From: Candidatus Rokuibacteriota bacterium
GTDB taxonomy: Bacteria > Methylomirabilota > Methylomirabilia > Rokubacteriales > CSP1-6
Direction of reading: 5' to 3'
Assembly: GCA_003221435.1 (NCBI GenBank)
Contig: QHRS01000006.1
Location: forward strand, 1 to 16,367
DNA: 16,367 nucleotides
The notes below the pieces were generated by a model. The model searched no databases and was not told where the DNA came from. It was given only the letters and a program-made list of their open reading frames with translations. Numbering within the stretch: position 1 is the stretch's first letter; each line of letters begins with the position of its first letter. Made by a program: the position numbers and the translations under genes. Below, piece by piece: positions 7,740 through 14,789 of this stretch.

Positions 7740-8108
7740 CTACCGTTCCTCCCCGGGCGCGAGACCTGCGGTCAGGAGCCGCTTGGCCACGTAGTACTTC
7801 TTCGGCCGCCGCCGCCGCTCGCTCAGGCGCTCGCGGTACTTCGCGAGCTGCCGTTCGAGCGTGGCGAAGCTCCCGTCGAAGGCGCTCCGCGGCGTGTCGG
7901 ACACGTGCTCGACGCGGACCGACGGGCGGTACGGCAGGCGCACCGTGAGCGCGCAGCGGACGCCGATCCCGGGCCCGCGCTCGGCGAAAAAGGTCGCCTT
8001 CGCAGTCACCGGCTTGGCCCCGAGGGGCCGCAGCGCCTCGGTGAGTTGTTTGGCCACCCGCGTCCGGAGCGCGCTCCTGGTGGGGAGTCCCTGGATATCG
8101 ATCGTCAT
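7740..8108 (-). CDS. HPF/RaiA-like ribosome-associated protein
   Basis: This 122-residue protein resembles the N-terminal domain of hibernation-promoting factor/RaiA. It has an initial beta strand MTIDIQGLPTRSALRTRVAKQLTEAL, then GPGIGVRCALTVRLPYRPSVRVEHVSDTPRSAFDGSFATLERQLAKYRERL, which is the beta-beta-alpha pattern with an aromatic/basic exit helix. RRRRPKKYYVAKRLL near the C-terminus is strongly basic, as expected for rRNA contact. Family proteins bind the 30S A/P site and dimerise or silence ribosomes in stress. The long-HPF dimerisation domain is absent. The ATG at 8108 has only a weak AGGA upstream. Co-transcription with the downstream universal stress gene (30 nt gap) fits a stress function. 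Confidence 0.8.
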   Translation of the reverse strand: MTIDIQGLPTRSALRTRVAKQLTEALRPLGAKPVTAKATFFAERGPGIGVRCALTVRLPYRPSVRVEHVSDTPRSAFDGSFATLERQLAKYRERLSERRRRPKKYYVAKRLLTAGLAPGEER

Positions 8109-8244
8109 CGTTTCGTCCTGGTTCCGCTAGCCGAGGCTCTCCTCGATACCCGCTCGCGAGATCCTTCTAACACGAGCCGGCGGGGCGGTCCACCCGGAGC
8201 CGTTCTCCGGCTCGGATCTGCCGGGAGAGACCCGAGGGGGCCGG
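8109..8244. other. Intergenic region between the LOG-family and HPF/RaiA-like genes
   Basis: This is a 136-nt gap between two minus-strand genes. It contains a small hairpin with a 6-bp stem GAGCCG/CGGCTC (8197-8202 and 8208-8213, loop TTCTC). The hairpin lies about 30 nt past the LOG-family stop and could be a weak terminator or RNA-processing site; no U-tract follows on the minus strand. No convincing promoter for the HPF gene was recognised. Confidence 0.35.
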
Positions 8245-8871
8245 TCAGGTTTCGGTTGGCTCGAGCCAGACGCCGCGCGTCGTCGGGGGACGCCAGCCCG
8301 CGAACCGGTCGAGCAGTTCGGCGGGCGTGTTGGCGAACGTCAGCAGGTTGAAGTGCTCGGGGTGGATGAACCCCTCGCTGACGGCGTGCGTGAGCAACCT
8401 GAGCAGCCCGTCGTAGTAGTTGGCCTGGTTCAGCACCCCGACCGGCTTTCGATGGATGCCGAGCTGCGCCCACGTCAACACTTCCAGCAGCTCCTCGAGC
8501 GTCCCGAGGCCGCCCGGCAGCGCGATGAATCCGTCGGCCAGCTCGACCATGACGGATTTCCGCTCGTGCATGCTGCCGACGACGCGGAGCTCCGTGATGC
8601 CCGAGTGCGCGAGCTCGCGGCTCGCGAGCGGACCCGGAATGACGCCGACGACCCGGCCGCCCGCCTGCATCACCGCGTCGGCGAGCGCGCCCATGAGGCC
8701 GACCGACCCGCCGCCGTATACCAGCTCGATCCCGCGCGCGGTCAGCTCCCGTCCGAGCGCGCCGGCGACGGCCGCGTACTCCGGGCGCGCGCCTTCTCGC
8801 GAGCCGCTGAACACGCAGATGCGCCGGATCAGAGCTGACGCTCGAACTCGAGGCTGAGCATGCCCGTACAC
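8245..8871 (-). CDS. LOG family (TIGR00730-type) Rossmann-fold nucleoside-5'-monophosphate phosphoribohydrolase
   Basis: The LOG/lysine-decarboxylase-like fold is clear: IRRICVFSGSREG at the N-terminus, YGGGSVGLMGALADA at 52-66, the active-site segment MHERK (101-105), and the signature PGGLGTLEE at 119-127 with the catalytic Glu. Plant and bacterial LOG enzymes cleave cytokinin riboside 5'-monophosphates; many bacterial members act on AMP or other NMPs, or have unknown substrates. The start is uncertain. ATG at 8871 would overlap dapF by 43 nt and add about 14 residues before IRRICVF. A CTG at 8832, overlapping the dapF stop as CTGA, would give the usual family N-terminus. Either way it is tightly coupled behind the DapF-like gene. 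Confidence 0.9.
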   Translation of the reverse strand: MYGHAQPRVRASALIRRICVFSGSREGARPEYAAVAGALGRELTARGIELVYGGGSVGLMGALADAVMQAGGRVVGVIPGPLASRELAHSGITELRVVGSMHERKSVMVELADGFIALPGGLGTLEELLEVLTWAQLGIHRKPVGVLNQANYYDGLLRLLTHAVSEGFIHPEHFNLLTFANTPAELLDRFAGWRPPTTRGVWLEPTET

Positions 8872-9680
8872 ACCTCCTCTGCGGGCCCTTCAAGGCGGAT
8901 CGACCAGTCCTCGCGCACCTCGACCGCGAGATGCCCGCCGGGCATCCGCACCGTCACGCGCCGATCGGTGAGACCGTTCCTGACGGCCGCGCAGGCGACG
9001 CCACACGCGGAGGATCCGGACGCGAGGGTGAAGCCCGCGCCGCGCTCCCAGATCAGGACGTCGAGCGTGTCGCGCGCGTGGACGCGGGCGAACTGCACGT
9101 TCGTCCGATTGGGGAACGCGGCGTGGCGCTCGACCAGCGGGCCGAGGCGCCGGACCTCCGGCTCGTCCAGGCGGGGGACGAAGACGACGCAGTGGGGGTT
9201 GCCGACCGACACGGCGGTGACAGTCAGGATCGTGCCAGCCACCTCGAGCGGGACGCCGACGACCTCCCGGTCGGGACCATTCATGGGGATCTCGGGTGCG
9301 CGAAACGTTGCGCGTCCCATCTCGACCGTCACGGCAGCGATGCGTCCGCCCGCGGCGTGGCAGACGCACTCCACGATGCCGCCCTTGGTCTCCACGGTGA
9401 ACGTCGTCGACTTCGCGTGGCCGTGCTCGGAGAGGTATTTGGCGAAGATCCGTAGCCCGTTGCCCGACTTCTCCGCTTCGCTGCCGTCCGGATTGAAGAT
9501 GCGCAGGCCGAAGTCCGCCTTGGCGCTCGGCACGAGGAGCAGGATCCCGTCCGAGCCGACGCCGCGGTTGCGATCACAGATCCGCCGGATCGCGCTCGCC
9601 GACAGCCCGCGCGGCACGTCCTGCTGCGTCAGCACGAGGTAATCGTTGCCGAGCCCGTGGCCCTTGACGAAGGGGATCAT
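8829..9680 (-). CDS. dapF: DapF-like epimerase with one catalytic cysteine replaced
   Basis: This 283-residue protein has the duplicated alpha/beta barrel-like fold of diaminopimelate epimerase. Conserved parts are KGHGLGNDYLV, GVGSDGILLL, FNPDGSEAEKSGNG, SVGNPHCVVFV and PNRTNVQFA. Canonical DapF interconverts LL- and meso-diaminopimelate using two cysteines, in GNGxRC and in ACGxGAC. Here the first is Ile78 (SGNGLRI, codon ATC at 9449-9447) and the second is present as Cys226 (SSACGVAC). The RGxGET motif, whose Glu contacts substrate in known DapF structures, reads RGAGFT with Phe217. The fold call is certain, but standard DAP epimerase chemistry is doubtful. The ATG at 9680 has no Shine-Dalgarno and a -10-like TACAAT 10 nt upstream. 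It is followed by the LOG-family gene with overlapping ends. Confidence 0.88.
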   Translation of the reverse strand: MIPFVKGHGLGNDYLVLTQQDVPRGLSASAIRRICDRNRGVGSDGILLLVPSAKADFGLRIFNPDGSEAEKSGNGLRIFAKYLSEHGHAKSTTFTVETKGGIVECVCHAAGGRIAAVTVEMGRATFRAPEIPMNGPDREVVGVPLEVAGTILTVTAVSVGNPHCVVFVPRLDEPEVRRLGPLVERHAAFPNRTNVQFARVHARDTLDVLIWERGAGFTLASGSSACGVACAAVRNGLTDRRVTVRMPGGHLAVEVREDWSIRLEGPAEEVCTGMLSLEFERQL

Positions 9681-9690
9681 CGAAACTCGG

Positions 9691-9720
9691 ATTGTAACGC
9701 GCCGGCGAGCGGCCTGTCGC
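9691..9720 (-). promoter_or_regulatory. Candidate promoter of the dapF-LOG pair (near-leaderless)
   Basis: On the minus strand GCGACA (9720-9715, 4/6 to the -35 consensus) and TACAAT (9696-9691, 5/6 to the -10 consensus) are separated by 18 nt. A start about 7 nt downstream would fall only 3-4 nt before the ATG at 9680. That would agree with the missing Shine-Dalgarno and suggest leaderless translation. Weak evidence in a GC-rich genome. Confidence 0.35.
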
Positions 9721-9732
9721 CGTAACCGGCTC

Positions 9733-9800
9733 CGAGCGCCGGCTTTGCCGGCGCCTGACTTGGGGAGGCTCGGAGGGGGCCGTCGAGGCCCCCTCCGAGC
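9733..9800. repeat. Double-hairpin intergenic repeat, copy 1 (probable terminator for the TPR gene)
   Basis: Two perfect inverted repeats stand side by side. The small one is GCGCCGGC-TTT-GCCGGCGC (9736-9754, 8-bp stem). The large one has a 14-bp stem GCTCGGAGGGGGCC with loop GTCGA (9768-9800). The large hairpin begins 3 nt after the stop codon of the minus-strand TPR gene, so it probably terminates or stabilises that transcript. A 23-nt block (9733-9755) and a 33-nt block (9762-9794) recur exactly at 12601-12623 and 12635-12667 in the same orientation. Confidence 0.85.
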
Positions 9801-9803
9801 AAC

Positions 9804-11408
9804 TCAAGAACCCGACTCGGCCTGCTCCAGAACCCGGTGGGTCCGCGTCAGCGCGGAGGTCAGCTCGTGTTCGCTCAGCCCGACCTCCATGCCTTCGCGC
9901 AGCAGCTTGCGCAGCCGATCGCCCTCCTGAACGGCGGCGTCCCGTTTTCCGCTCTTGAGGAGCTGATCGATCGATTCGACGCGCGCTTCCGTCACGCCTT
10001 CGAGGGCGCGGACCAGCGCCGTCCGCGTCTCCCGCTGTCGCTCAGGATCGACCTCGCCGAACTGGAGGGCGTGAAACAGCGGCTCGAGCGCATCCTCGTA
10101 CGCGCCGGACTCCACCCGACGGACCCCGAGCTTCGTATAGCCCCACCAGAGCCGGCGGTTGACCTCCTCGCGGCGCTTGGGCGTGAGCGCCTCACTTGGG
10201 ATGGACGATAGCAGCGACTCGGCGCGACGGAGCGACGTCGAGGCCTCGCGCTCGTGCTCGTCCTGCATGACGCGGATCGCGTGTGCCGTGAGGTGGCCGA
10301 TTTCGCCGCTGAACGTGGTGGCCAAGAGATCCTTGAACACCTCCCGCCGGTCCTCGGGGAAGTCCTCCTCGGCAAGGGCTTCCCGGATGAGGCGCCGGGC
10401 GCCGTGGAACTCCTGCCGCTGGATCAGCGTGGCCGCGAACTTGCCGTAGGAGACCCACAGGCTCTTGCGCGAGCGTTCGAGCGCAACGGACAGGTTCGCG
10501 TCGTCCGGCGCGCACGCGAGCCCCTGACGGAGCCACAGCACTGCATGGCGGAGCGCCGTGACGCGGCCCTCGCCCGCGGTCTCCGGCAACGTCTCGGCCC
10601 GCGCGATCAGCTTGCGCCCGGCGGTCAGCGCGAGTGCGGCCAGGTGGCGCTGGTAGGTCGACTGCTCCGCCGCCGGCGCAGCGACAATCGCCTCCTCGAA
10701 CGCGGCGCGCGCACCGTTCTCGTCGTTGAGCGCCTGCTTGGACAGCCCCATGATGCTCCAGAGGGCCGCGACCTCGTGGGCCAGCTTGGCGCTGCCCGCC
10801 CGCGCTTCGATGCATTGCTCCAGCGTGGCCACGGCCGTCGTGATGACGTCGGCGTAGCGCTGGTCCTGATACAGCGTGAAGCACTCCTCCAACGGTAGGA
10901 GATCGCCGGTTGGCGCCGGCGGCGCCGGCGCCTGCTCGGGCGTCTCTGCTGCCGGGGCGGGCCGGGGCGGGGCCGGCGGCGCGGGCTCGGCCGGCTTCAG
11001 AGCGGGCGGAGCGGCTGACAGCGGTATCTCGCGCGGCGGCACCCGCGGCGGCAGCATCGGCGTCGCGGGCCGGGCGCCGTCCGCCTGAGCAGCCGGAGCC
11101 TCGTGCTGAGAGACGCGAGGAGACGGCAGCGGGCTCTCACGTCCGATGCCGATCGATCGAGGAGATGGAACCTCCGGCCTGCGAGACCCGGCGGGCCGGG
11201 GGGCCGGGAACGGCTCGCGCCTGGCTGTCGCCGCGCGCCCGTCCGTCGCGCGGTCCATCCCCTGCCGGCCAGCGCGAGCGCTTCCGTATCGCGCCCGGGC
11301 GCGCGGGTGGCGCCCCCGGGAGGGCCACACCACCTCGAGCAGGGCGACGATCAGCAGCGCCGCCGCTGCGAGCAAGGCGATGACGAGGACCGTCTCCTCG
11401 CTCAGCAT
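9804..11408 (-). CDS. Membrane-anchored protein with Pro-rich linker and TPR-like helical domain
   Basis: This 534-residue protein is not a family I can name. Residues 7-28 form one hydrophobic helix (VLVIALLAAAALLIVALLEVVW) right after a short acidic start, giving a membrane anchor. Residues about 30-165 are Arg-rich, then very Pro/Ala-rich and low in complexity, probably a disordered linker. From about 168 to the end it is all-helical. Two stretches match the TPR consensus, one ending ENGARAAFEEAIVAAP and one containing YTKLGVRRVESGAYEDALEPLFHALQF. There is no enzyme motif, so a scaffold or assembly role is plausible but unproven. Its ATG overlaps the Gfo/Idh stop by 7 nt (ATGCTGA), so the two are coupled. 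A double-hairpin repeat lies directly after its stop. Confidence 0.78.
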   Translation of the reverse strand: MLSEETVLVIALLAAAALLIVALLEVVWPSRGRHPRARARYGSARAGRQGMDRATDGRAATARREPFPAPRPAGSRRPEVPSPRSIGIGRESPLPSPRVSQHEAPAAQADGARPATPMLPPRVPPREIPLSAAPPALKPAEPAPPAPPRPAPAAETPEQAPAPPAPTGDLLPLEECFTLYQDQRYADVITTAVATLEQCIEARAGSAKLAHEVAALWSIMGLSKQALNDENGARAAFEEAIVAAPAAEQSTYQRHLAALALTAGRKLIARAETLPETAGEGRVTALRHAVLWLRQGLACAPDDANLSVALERSRKSLWVSYGKFAATLIQRQEFHGARRLIREALAEEDFPEDRREVFKDLLATTFSGEIGHLTAHAIRVMQDEHEREASTSLRRAESLLSSIPSEALTPKRREEVNRRLWWGYTKLGVRRVESGAYEDALEPLFHALQFGEVDPERQRETRTALVRALEGVTEARVESIDQLLKSGKRDAAVQEGDRLRKLLREGMEVGLSEHELTSALTRTHRVLEQAESGS

Positions 11409-12397
11409 TCAACGTCCACGGGACAGCGTTCGCGGAGTGACCGGTAGGCCGCGAGCACGACAGCCAGGTCTCGGCGTCCCTCGGCGCCATCTGTCTCGGG
11501 AGGCTTGCCGGTTGTCATCGCCTCAAGAAATGCCTTGAGCATCGCCTCGTGTCCCCGTCGATCGCGCCGGAACATCCTGATACTGAGCCCGCCGGTACCG
11601 CGGACCACCACGAATCGGCCGCGATTGTCCGCGAAGCACGCGCCGTGTGTGCCGGACACCGACGACCACTGCAACGCCGGCGCGCCGCGAGTACTCGATG
11701 AATTCGACAAAAATCCTATCACGCCGTGCTCCATTTCCGTCAATACGCTGACGGCGTCCTCTCCGGACATCAGGGGCAGAGTCTTGCGTGGAGAGAGGGC
11801 AAACACGCGGCGGACTTCCCCACCCCAGTGTCGCAGGGTGTGTACGTAGTGGATCCCGCCGTCGATGAGACAGCCGCCACCCATCGCCGCGGCCTCGGTC
11901 CGCCAATCCGTGTGCGCCCGAAGCCCCCGGGCCACGAGCTGAAGCTCCCGGAGCTCCCCGAGCCGACCCTCGTCGATGAACCCGCGCACGCGCCGGACCG
12001 CCGGCATGTAGTGGAAGTTCTCCGCGACCATCAGGATCCGGCCGGCGGCGCGCGCCGCATCGATCATCCGATCGGCCTCCTCGAGCGTGCGCGCGATCGG
12101 CTTCTCGACGAGGACGTGCCGGCCGTGCGACAGCGCCAGGAGCGTATCGGGCAGGTGCCGGTCGTGCGGCGTGCACACGAGTGCGGCCGTGACCCGAGGG
12201 TCGGCGAGGGCGCGCTCGTAGGTGTCGAAGGCGGCAAGGCCGCAGAACTCCCGCGCGTAGGCGCGCGCCCGCGCTTCGCTCCGGCTGGCGAACACGATGT
12301 CGAGGTGCGCGGAAAGCCGCCGCGCCGCCGCCGCATGCCGGCGAGCGATCCACCCGCAGCCGAGGATGGCGACGACCGGTCGCGGCATTGCGCCCAT
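11402..12397 (-). CDS. Gfo/Idh/MocA family oxidoreductase
   Basis: This 331-residue NAD(P)-dependent dehydrogenase-like protein begins with the Rossmann glycine motif VAILGCGWIARRHAAAA. The family signature LVEKPIA follows (about 96-102) in HGRHVLVEKPIARTLEEADRM. The C-terminal alpha/beta domain contains MGGGCLIDGGIHYVHTLRHWGG, where Asp and His sit at the usual catalytic positions (D-x3-H). Such enzymes act on sugars, inositols, nucleotide-sugars or related compounds; the substrate is unknown here. Two in-frame ATGs, 12397 and 12388, are possible, and the second gives the more usual N-terminus MPRPVVAILG. The first lies inside a perfect 14-nt palindrome. The gene heads a coupled pair with the TPR membrane protein. 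Confidence 0.93.
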   Translation of the reverse strand: MGAMPRPVVAILGCGWIARRHAAAARRLSAHLDIVFASRSEARARAYAREFCGLAAFDTYERALADPRVTAALVCTPHDRHLPDTLLALSHGRHVLVEKPIARTLEEADRMIDAARAAGRILMVAENFHYMPAVRRVRGFIDEGRLGELRELQLVARGLRAHTDWRTEAAAMGGGCLIDGGIHYVHTLRHWGGEVRRVFALSPRKTLPLMSGEDAVSVLTEMEHGVIGFLSNSSSTRGAPALQWSSVSGTHGACFADNRGRFVVVRGTGGLSIRMFRRDRRGHEAMLKAFLEAMTTGKPPETDGAEGRRDLAVVLAAYRSLRERCPVDVEC

Positions 12398-12407
12398 GCT
12401 AGCATGG
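12394..12407. promoter_or_regulatory. Perfect 14-nt palindrome over the Gfo/Idh start codon
   Basis: CCATGCTAGCATGG reads the same on both strands and covers the upstream ATG of the Gfo/Idh gene. It could be a regulator operator or form a small mRNA structure at the start, but a chance palindrome is also possible. There is no second copy elsewhere that I noticed. Confidence 0.3.
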
Positions 12408-12462
12408 CGAGGCGTTTGCTATAGTGGCTCGGAAGTACGGAGCGCTGACGGCGGAGGCGCCG

Positions 12463-12501
12463 ATGCGACCGGTCGCAGTGATCGGAACGGGCGTGGCCAG
12501 T
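12463..12501 (+). pseudogene. Possible 5' remnant of a plus-strand gene
   Basis: GGAGG (12453-12457) stands 5 nt before an ATG whose reading is MRPVAVIGTGVA, a good-looking beta-strand/glycine start as in thiolase-like or Rossmann-type proteins. After about 12 residues the reading becomes Arg/Pro-rich and non-protein-like and then runs antisense through recG. TATAGT (12420-12425) upstream resembles a -10 box. This may be the stump of a gene removed by deletion, next to a hairpin and an interspersed repeat. The stretch is too short to identify the family, so confidence is low. Confidence 0.3.
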
Positions 12502-12505
12502 CAAC

Positions 12506-12539
12506 GTCGGGAGGAGCGAGCGCCGCTCCCCCCCCCGAC
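12506..12539. terminator. Imperfect GC-rich hairpin with a run of nine C
   Basis: GTCGGGAGGAGCG pairs imperfectly with CGCT(C)9GAC across a 5-nt loop. It lies in the gap between recG and the Gfo/Idh gene, just after the possible gene remnant. It may be a terminator for plus-strand transcription, but no clean U-tract follows; a T-rich ATTCTTTCA lies 12 nt downstream. Confidence 0.3.
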
Positions 12540-12600
12540 ACGGTCGCGACGATTCTTTCACGCGTTCGGCCCGCCACGCGCCTGTGGGAGAAACCGAGCT

Positions 12601-12672
12601 CGAGCGCCGGCTTTGCCGGCGCCATCGGTTCTTGGGGGAGGCTCGGAGGGGGCCGTCGAGGCCCCCTTCGAC
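12601..12672. repeat. Double-hairpin intergenic repeat, copy 2 (probable terminator for recG)
   Basis: This is the second copy of the element at 9733-9800, in the same orientation. The small hairpin GCGCCGGC-TTT-GCCGGCGC is at 12604-12622. The large one is at 12641-12672, with the same left arm and loop (GTCGA) but a right arm that has diverged at its base, leaving a shorter imperfect stem. The spacer between the two conserved blocks is 11 nt here and 6 nt in copy 1. The right arm ends a few nt from the recG stop (12678-12676), so a terminator or 3'-end role is likely. Confidence 0.82.
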
Positions 12673-12675
12673 GAT

Positions 12676-14784
12676 CTAGCCGACCGAGGCGAGATCGAGC
12701 TTACCCCGCCACCGCGCAAGCAGCGCCTGGCGGAGCCCGAGGTGCCCGGGATCGCGCAGCTCCGGATCCGCGGCGACGATGGCGAGCGCGTCCTGCCGCG
12801 CCTGGTCCAGGATCCGCACGTCTCGCAGCAGGTCCGCGACACGGAAGTGCGGCAGGCCCGACTGGCGAGTGCCGAAGAACTCGCCCGGGCCGCGCAGGCG
12901 GAGATCGGCCTCGGCGATCCGGAAGCCGTCGTGCGTCTCGGTCATCGCGGCGATGCGCTCGCGGGCCTCCTCGGTGGGATGGTTGCCCGGCAGCAGCACG
13001 CAGTACGATCTGAAGGGGCCGCGACCCACCCGTCCGCGGAGCTGGTGAAGCTGCGACAGCCCGAAGCGCTCGGCGTGCTCGATCAGCATGACCGCGGCGT
13101 TCGGGACGTCGATGCCGACCTCGATGACAGTCGTGGACACCAGGATATGGATCGCGCCCGCCTTGAAGCGGCGCATCACCCCCTCCTTCTCGGCGAAGCT
13201 CATGCGACCGTGCAGGAGCCCGACGGTCAGATCGGGGAACACCTCCGTTCGGAGACGCTCCGCCATCTCGGTCGCCGCCTTGAGATCGAGCGCGGCCGAC
13301 TCCTCCACGAGAGGGTAGACGACGTAAACCTGCCGTCCCGCCGCGATCTGCTCGCGGAGGAACGCGTAGATCCGCGGTCGTTTCGCTTCCGTCCGCGCCA
13401 CCGTCACGACGGGGCGGCGGCCGGGAGGAAGCTCGTCGAGCAGCGAGACGTCCAAGTCGCCGTAAAGGGTCAGCGCGAGCGTGCGGGGAATCGGCGTCGC
13501 CGTCATCACGAGCAGGTCCGGATGCTCGCCCTTCGCACGAAGGCGCGCGCGCTGCTCGACGCCGAAGCGGTGCTGTTCGTCAACGACCGTGAGCCCGAGC
13601 CGGCGAAACTCCACGCCCTCCTGAACGAGCGCGTGCGTGCCGACGACGCACGCCAGCTCGCCGGCCGCGGCCGCCTTCAGGCCCGCGGCACGCTCGCGTC
13701 CCTTCACCGCGGAGGTGAGCAGGGCGATCGGGAGGCCGAGGGGCGCCAGGAGCTGCTCGAAGGTCATCAGGTGCTGCTCGGCCAGGATCTCGGTCGGCGC
13801 CATGACTACGGCCTGGTATCCCGCCTCGACTGCGGTGACCACGGCCAGCGCCGCGATGACGGTCTTGCCCGACCCGACGTCGCCCTGCAGCAGGCGATGC
13901 ATCGGGTGCGGCGAGGCCATGTCCGTTCGGATCTCGGCCCACACGCGCTCCTGCGCGCGCGTGAGCGAAAACGGCAGAGCCGCGCGCAGGCGCGCGGCCA
14001 AGTCCCCCGGAGGGTTCATCGCGATGCCGCGGGCGCGGGTCGTCCTCGACCGGAGAATGCCGAGGCCGAGCTGCAGCACCAGGAAGTCGTCGTAGGCCAG
14101 GCGCCCGCGGGCAGCCGCGAGCTCGGCCTCGGCCCGCGGGAAGTGCGCGGCGCGGAGCGCCTCGGCGAGCCCGGGGAGCTCGCGGCGCGCCCGCAGGGTT
14201 TCCGGGAGCGGATCGACGACGCTCCCCGTGTGTGTCTCGACGATCCGCCACATCAGCGAACGCAGCGGGCGCTGCGCCAACCCCTCCGTCGCGTGGTACA
14301 TCGGCACGAGGCGGCCCGAATGGACGCGCTCGTCCTCGCCCGTCTCGACGATCTCGTAATCGGGATGCTGGATCGTGATCGCGCCCCTGAACCGCGCGAC
14401 CTTTCCGTGCAGCACGAGCCGTTGCCCGCGCGCGAACACGCGCTCGAGGTAGGGCGCGTTGAACCAGATCGCCGTCGCGTACCCTGTCTCGTCCCGCAGC
14501 ATCACGGAGAACGGGACGCGGGGCCGGCCCCGGGGCGGCGGGCTCATACCCACGATGGTGCCGGAGCACGACTGCGCCTGGCCCGGCGCGAGCGACCGGA
14601 GCGGTGTCAGCCGCGTCCGATCCTCGTGGCGGAACGGGATGAAGAACAGGGCGTCCTCGACGGTTTCGAGGTCCAGGCGGCGCAGCTGCCTGGCCCGGCG
14701 GGGACCCACGCCTGGGAGGAACTGAAGAGAGGTCTGCAGACCTTCGCGCGCCGTGACGGCAGAGGTCCGACCGGATGGGACCAC
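12676..14784 (-). CDS. recG: ATP-dependent DNA helicase RecG
   Basis: RecG remodels stalled replication forks and branch-migrates Holliday junctions. At 702 residues it is full length. The N-terminal wedge domain starts LQFLPGVGPRRARQLRRLDLETVEDALFFIPFRHEDR and includes the OB fold. The helicase motor has Walker A GDVGSGKT at 301-308, DEQH at 402-405, TATPIPRTL, and the C-terminal lobe with LHGRMSFAEKE, VSTTVIEVGIDVPNA, and QLHQLRGRVGRG. The TRG segment follows and the protein ends GKLDLASVG. The called start is GTG at 14784; no nearer ATG precedes the family core, so the exact start is uncertain. It is divergent from rpmB across 71 nt and ends beside a double-hairpin repeat. Confidence 0.97.
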   Translation of the reverse strand: MVPSGRTSAVTAREGLQTSLQFLPGVGPRRARQLRRLDLETVEDALFFIPFRHEDRTRLTPLRSLAPGQAQSCSGTIVGMSPPPRGRPRVPFSVMLRDETGYATAIWFNAPYLERVFARGQRLVLHGKVARFRGAITIQHPDYEIVETGEDERVHSGRLVPMYHATEGLAQRPLRSLMWRIVETHTGSVVDPLPETLRARRELPGLAEALRAAHFPRAEAELAAARGRLAYDDFLVLQLGLGILRSRTTRARGIAMNPPGDLAARLRAALPFSLTRAQERVWAEIRTDMASPHPMHRLLQGDVGSGKTVIAALAVVTAVEAGYQAVVMAPTEILAEQHLMTFEQLLAPLGLPIALLTSAVKGRERAAGLKAAAAGELACVVGTHALVQEGVEFRRLGLTVVDEQHRFGVEQRARLRAKGEHPDLLVMTATPIPRTLALTLYGDLDVSLLDELPPGRRPVVTVARTEAKRPRIYAFLREQIAAGRQVYVVYPLVEESAALDLKAATEMAERLRTEVFPDLTVGLLHGRMSFAEKEGVMRRFKAGAIHILVSTTVIEVGIDVPNAAVMLIEHAERFGLSQLHQLRGRVGRGPFRSYCVLLPGNHPTEEARERIAAMTETHDGFRIAEADLRLRGPGEFFGTRQSGLPHFRVADLLRDVRILDQARQDALAIVAADPELRDPGHLGLRQALLARWRGKLDLASVG

Positions 14785-14789
14785 GCAGA

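Noticed and set aside
8105..8893. 262-codon minus-strand frame overlapping the LOG-family gene
   Set aside because: It is Arg/Gly-rich without motifs; the alternative frame encodes a clear LOG-family protein.
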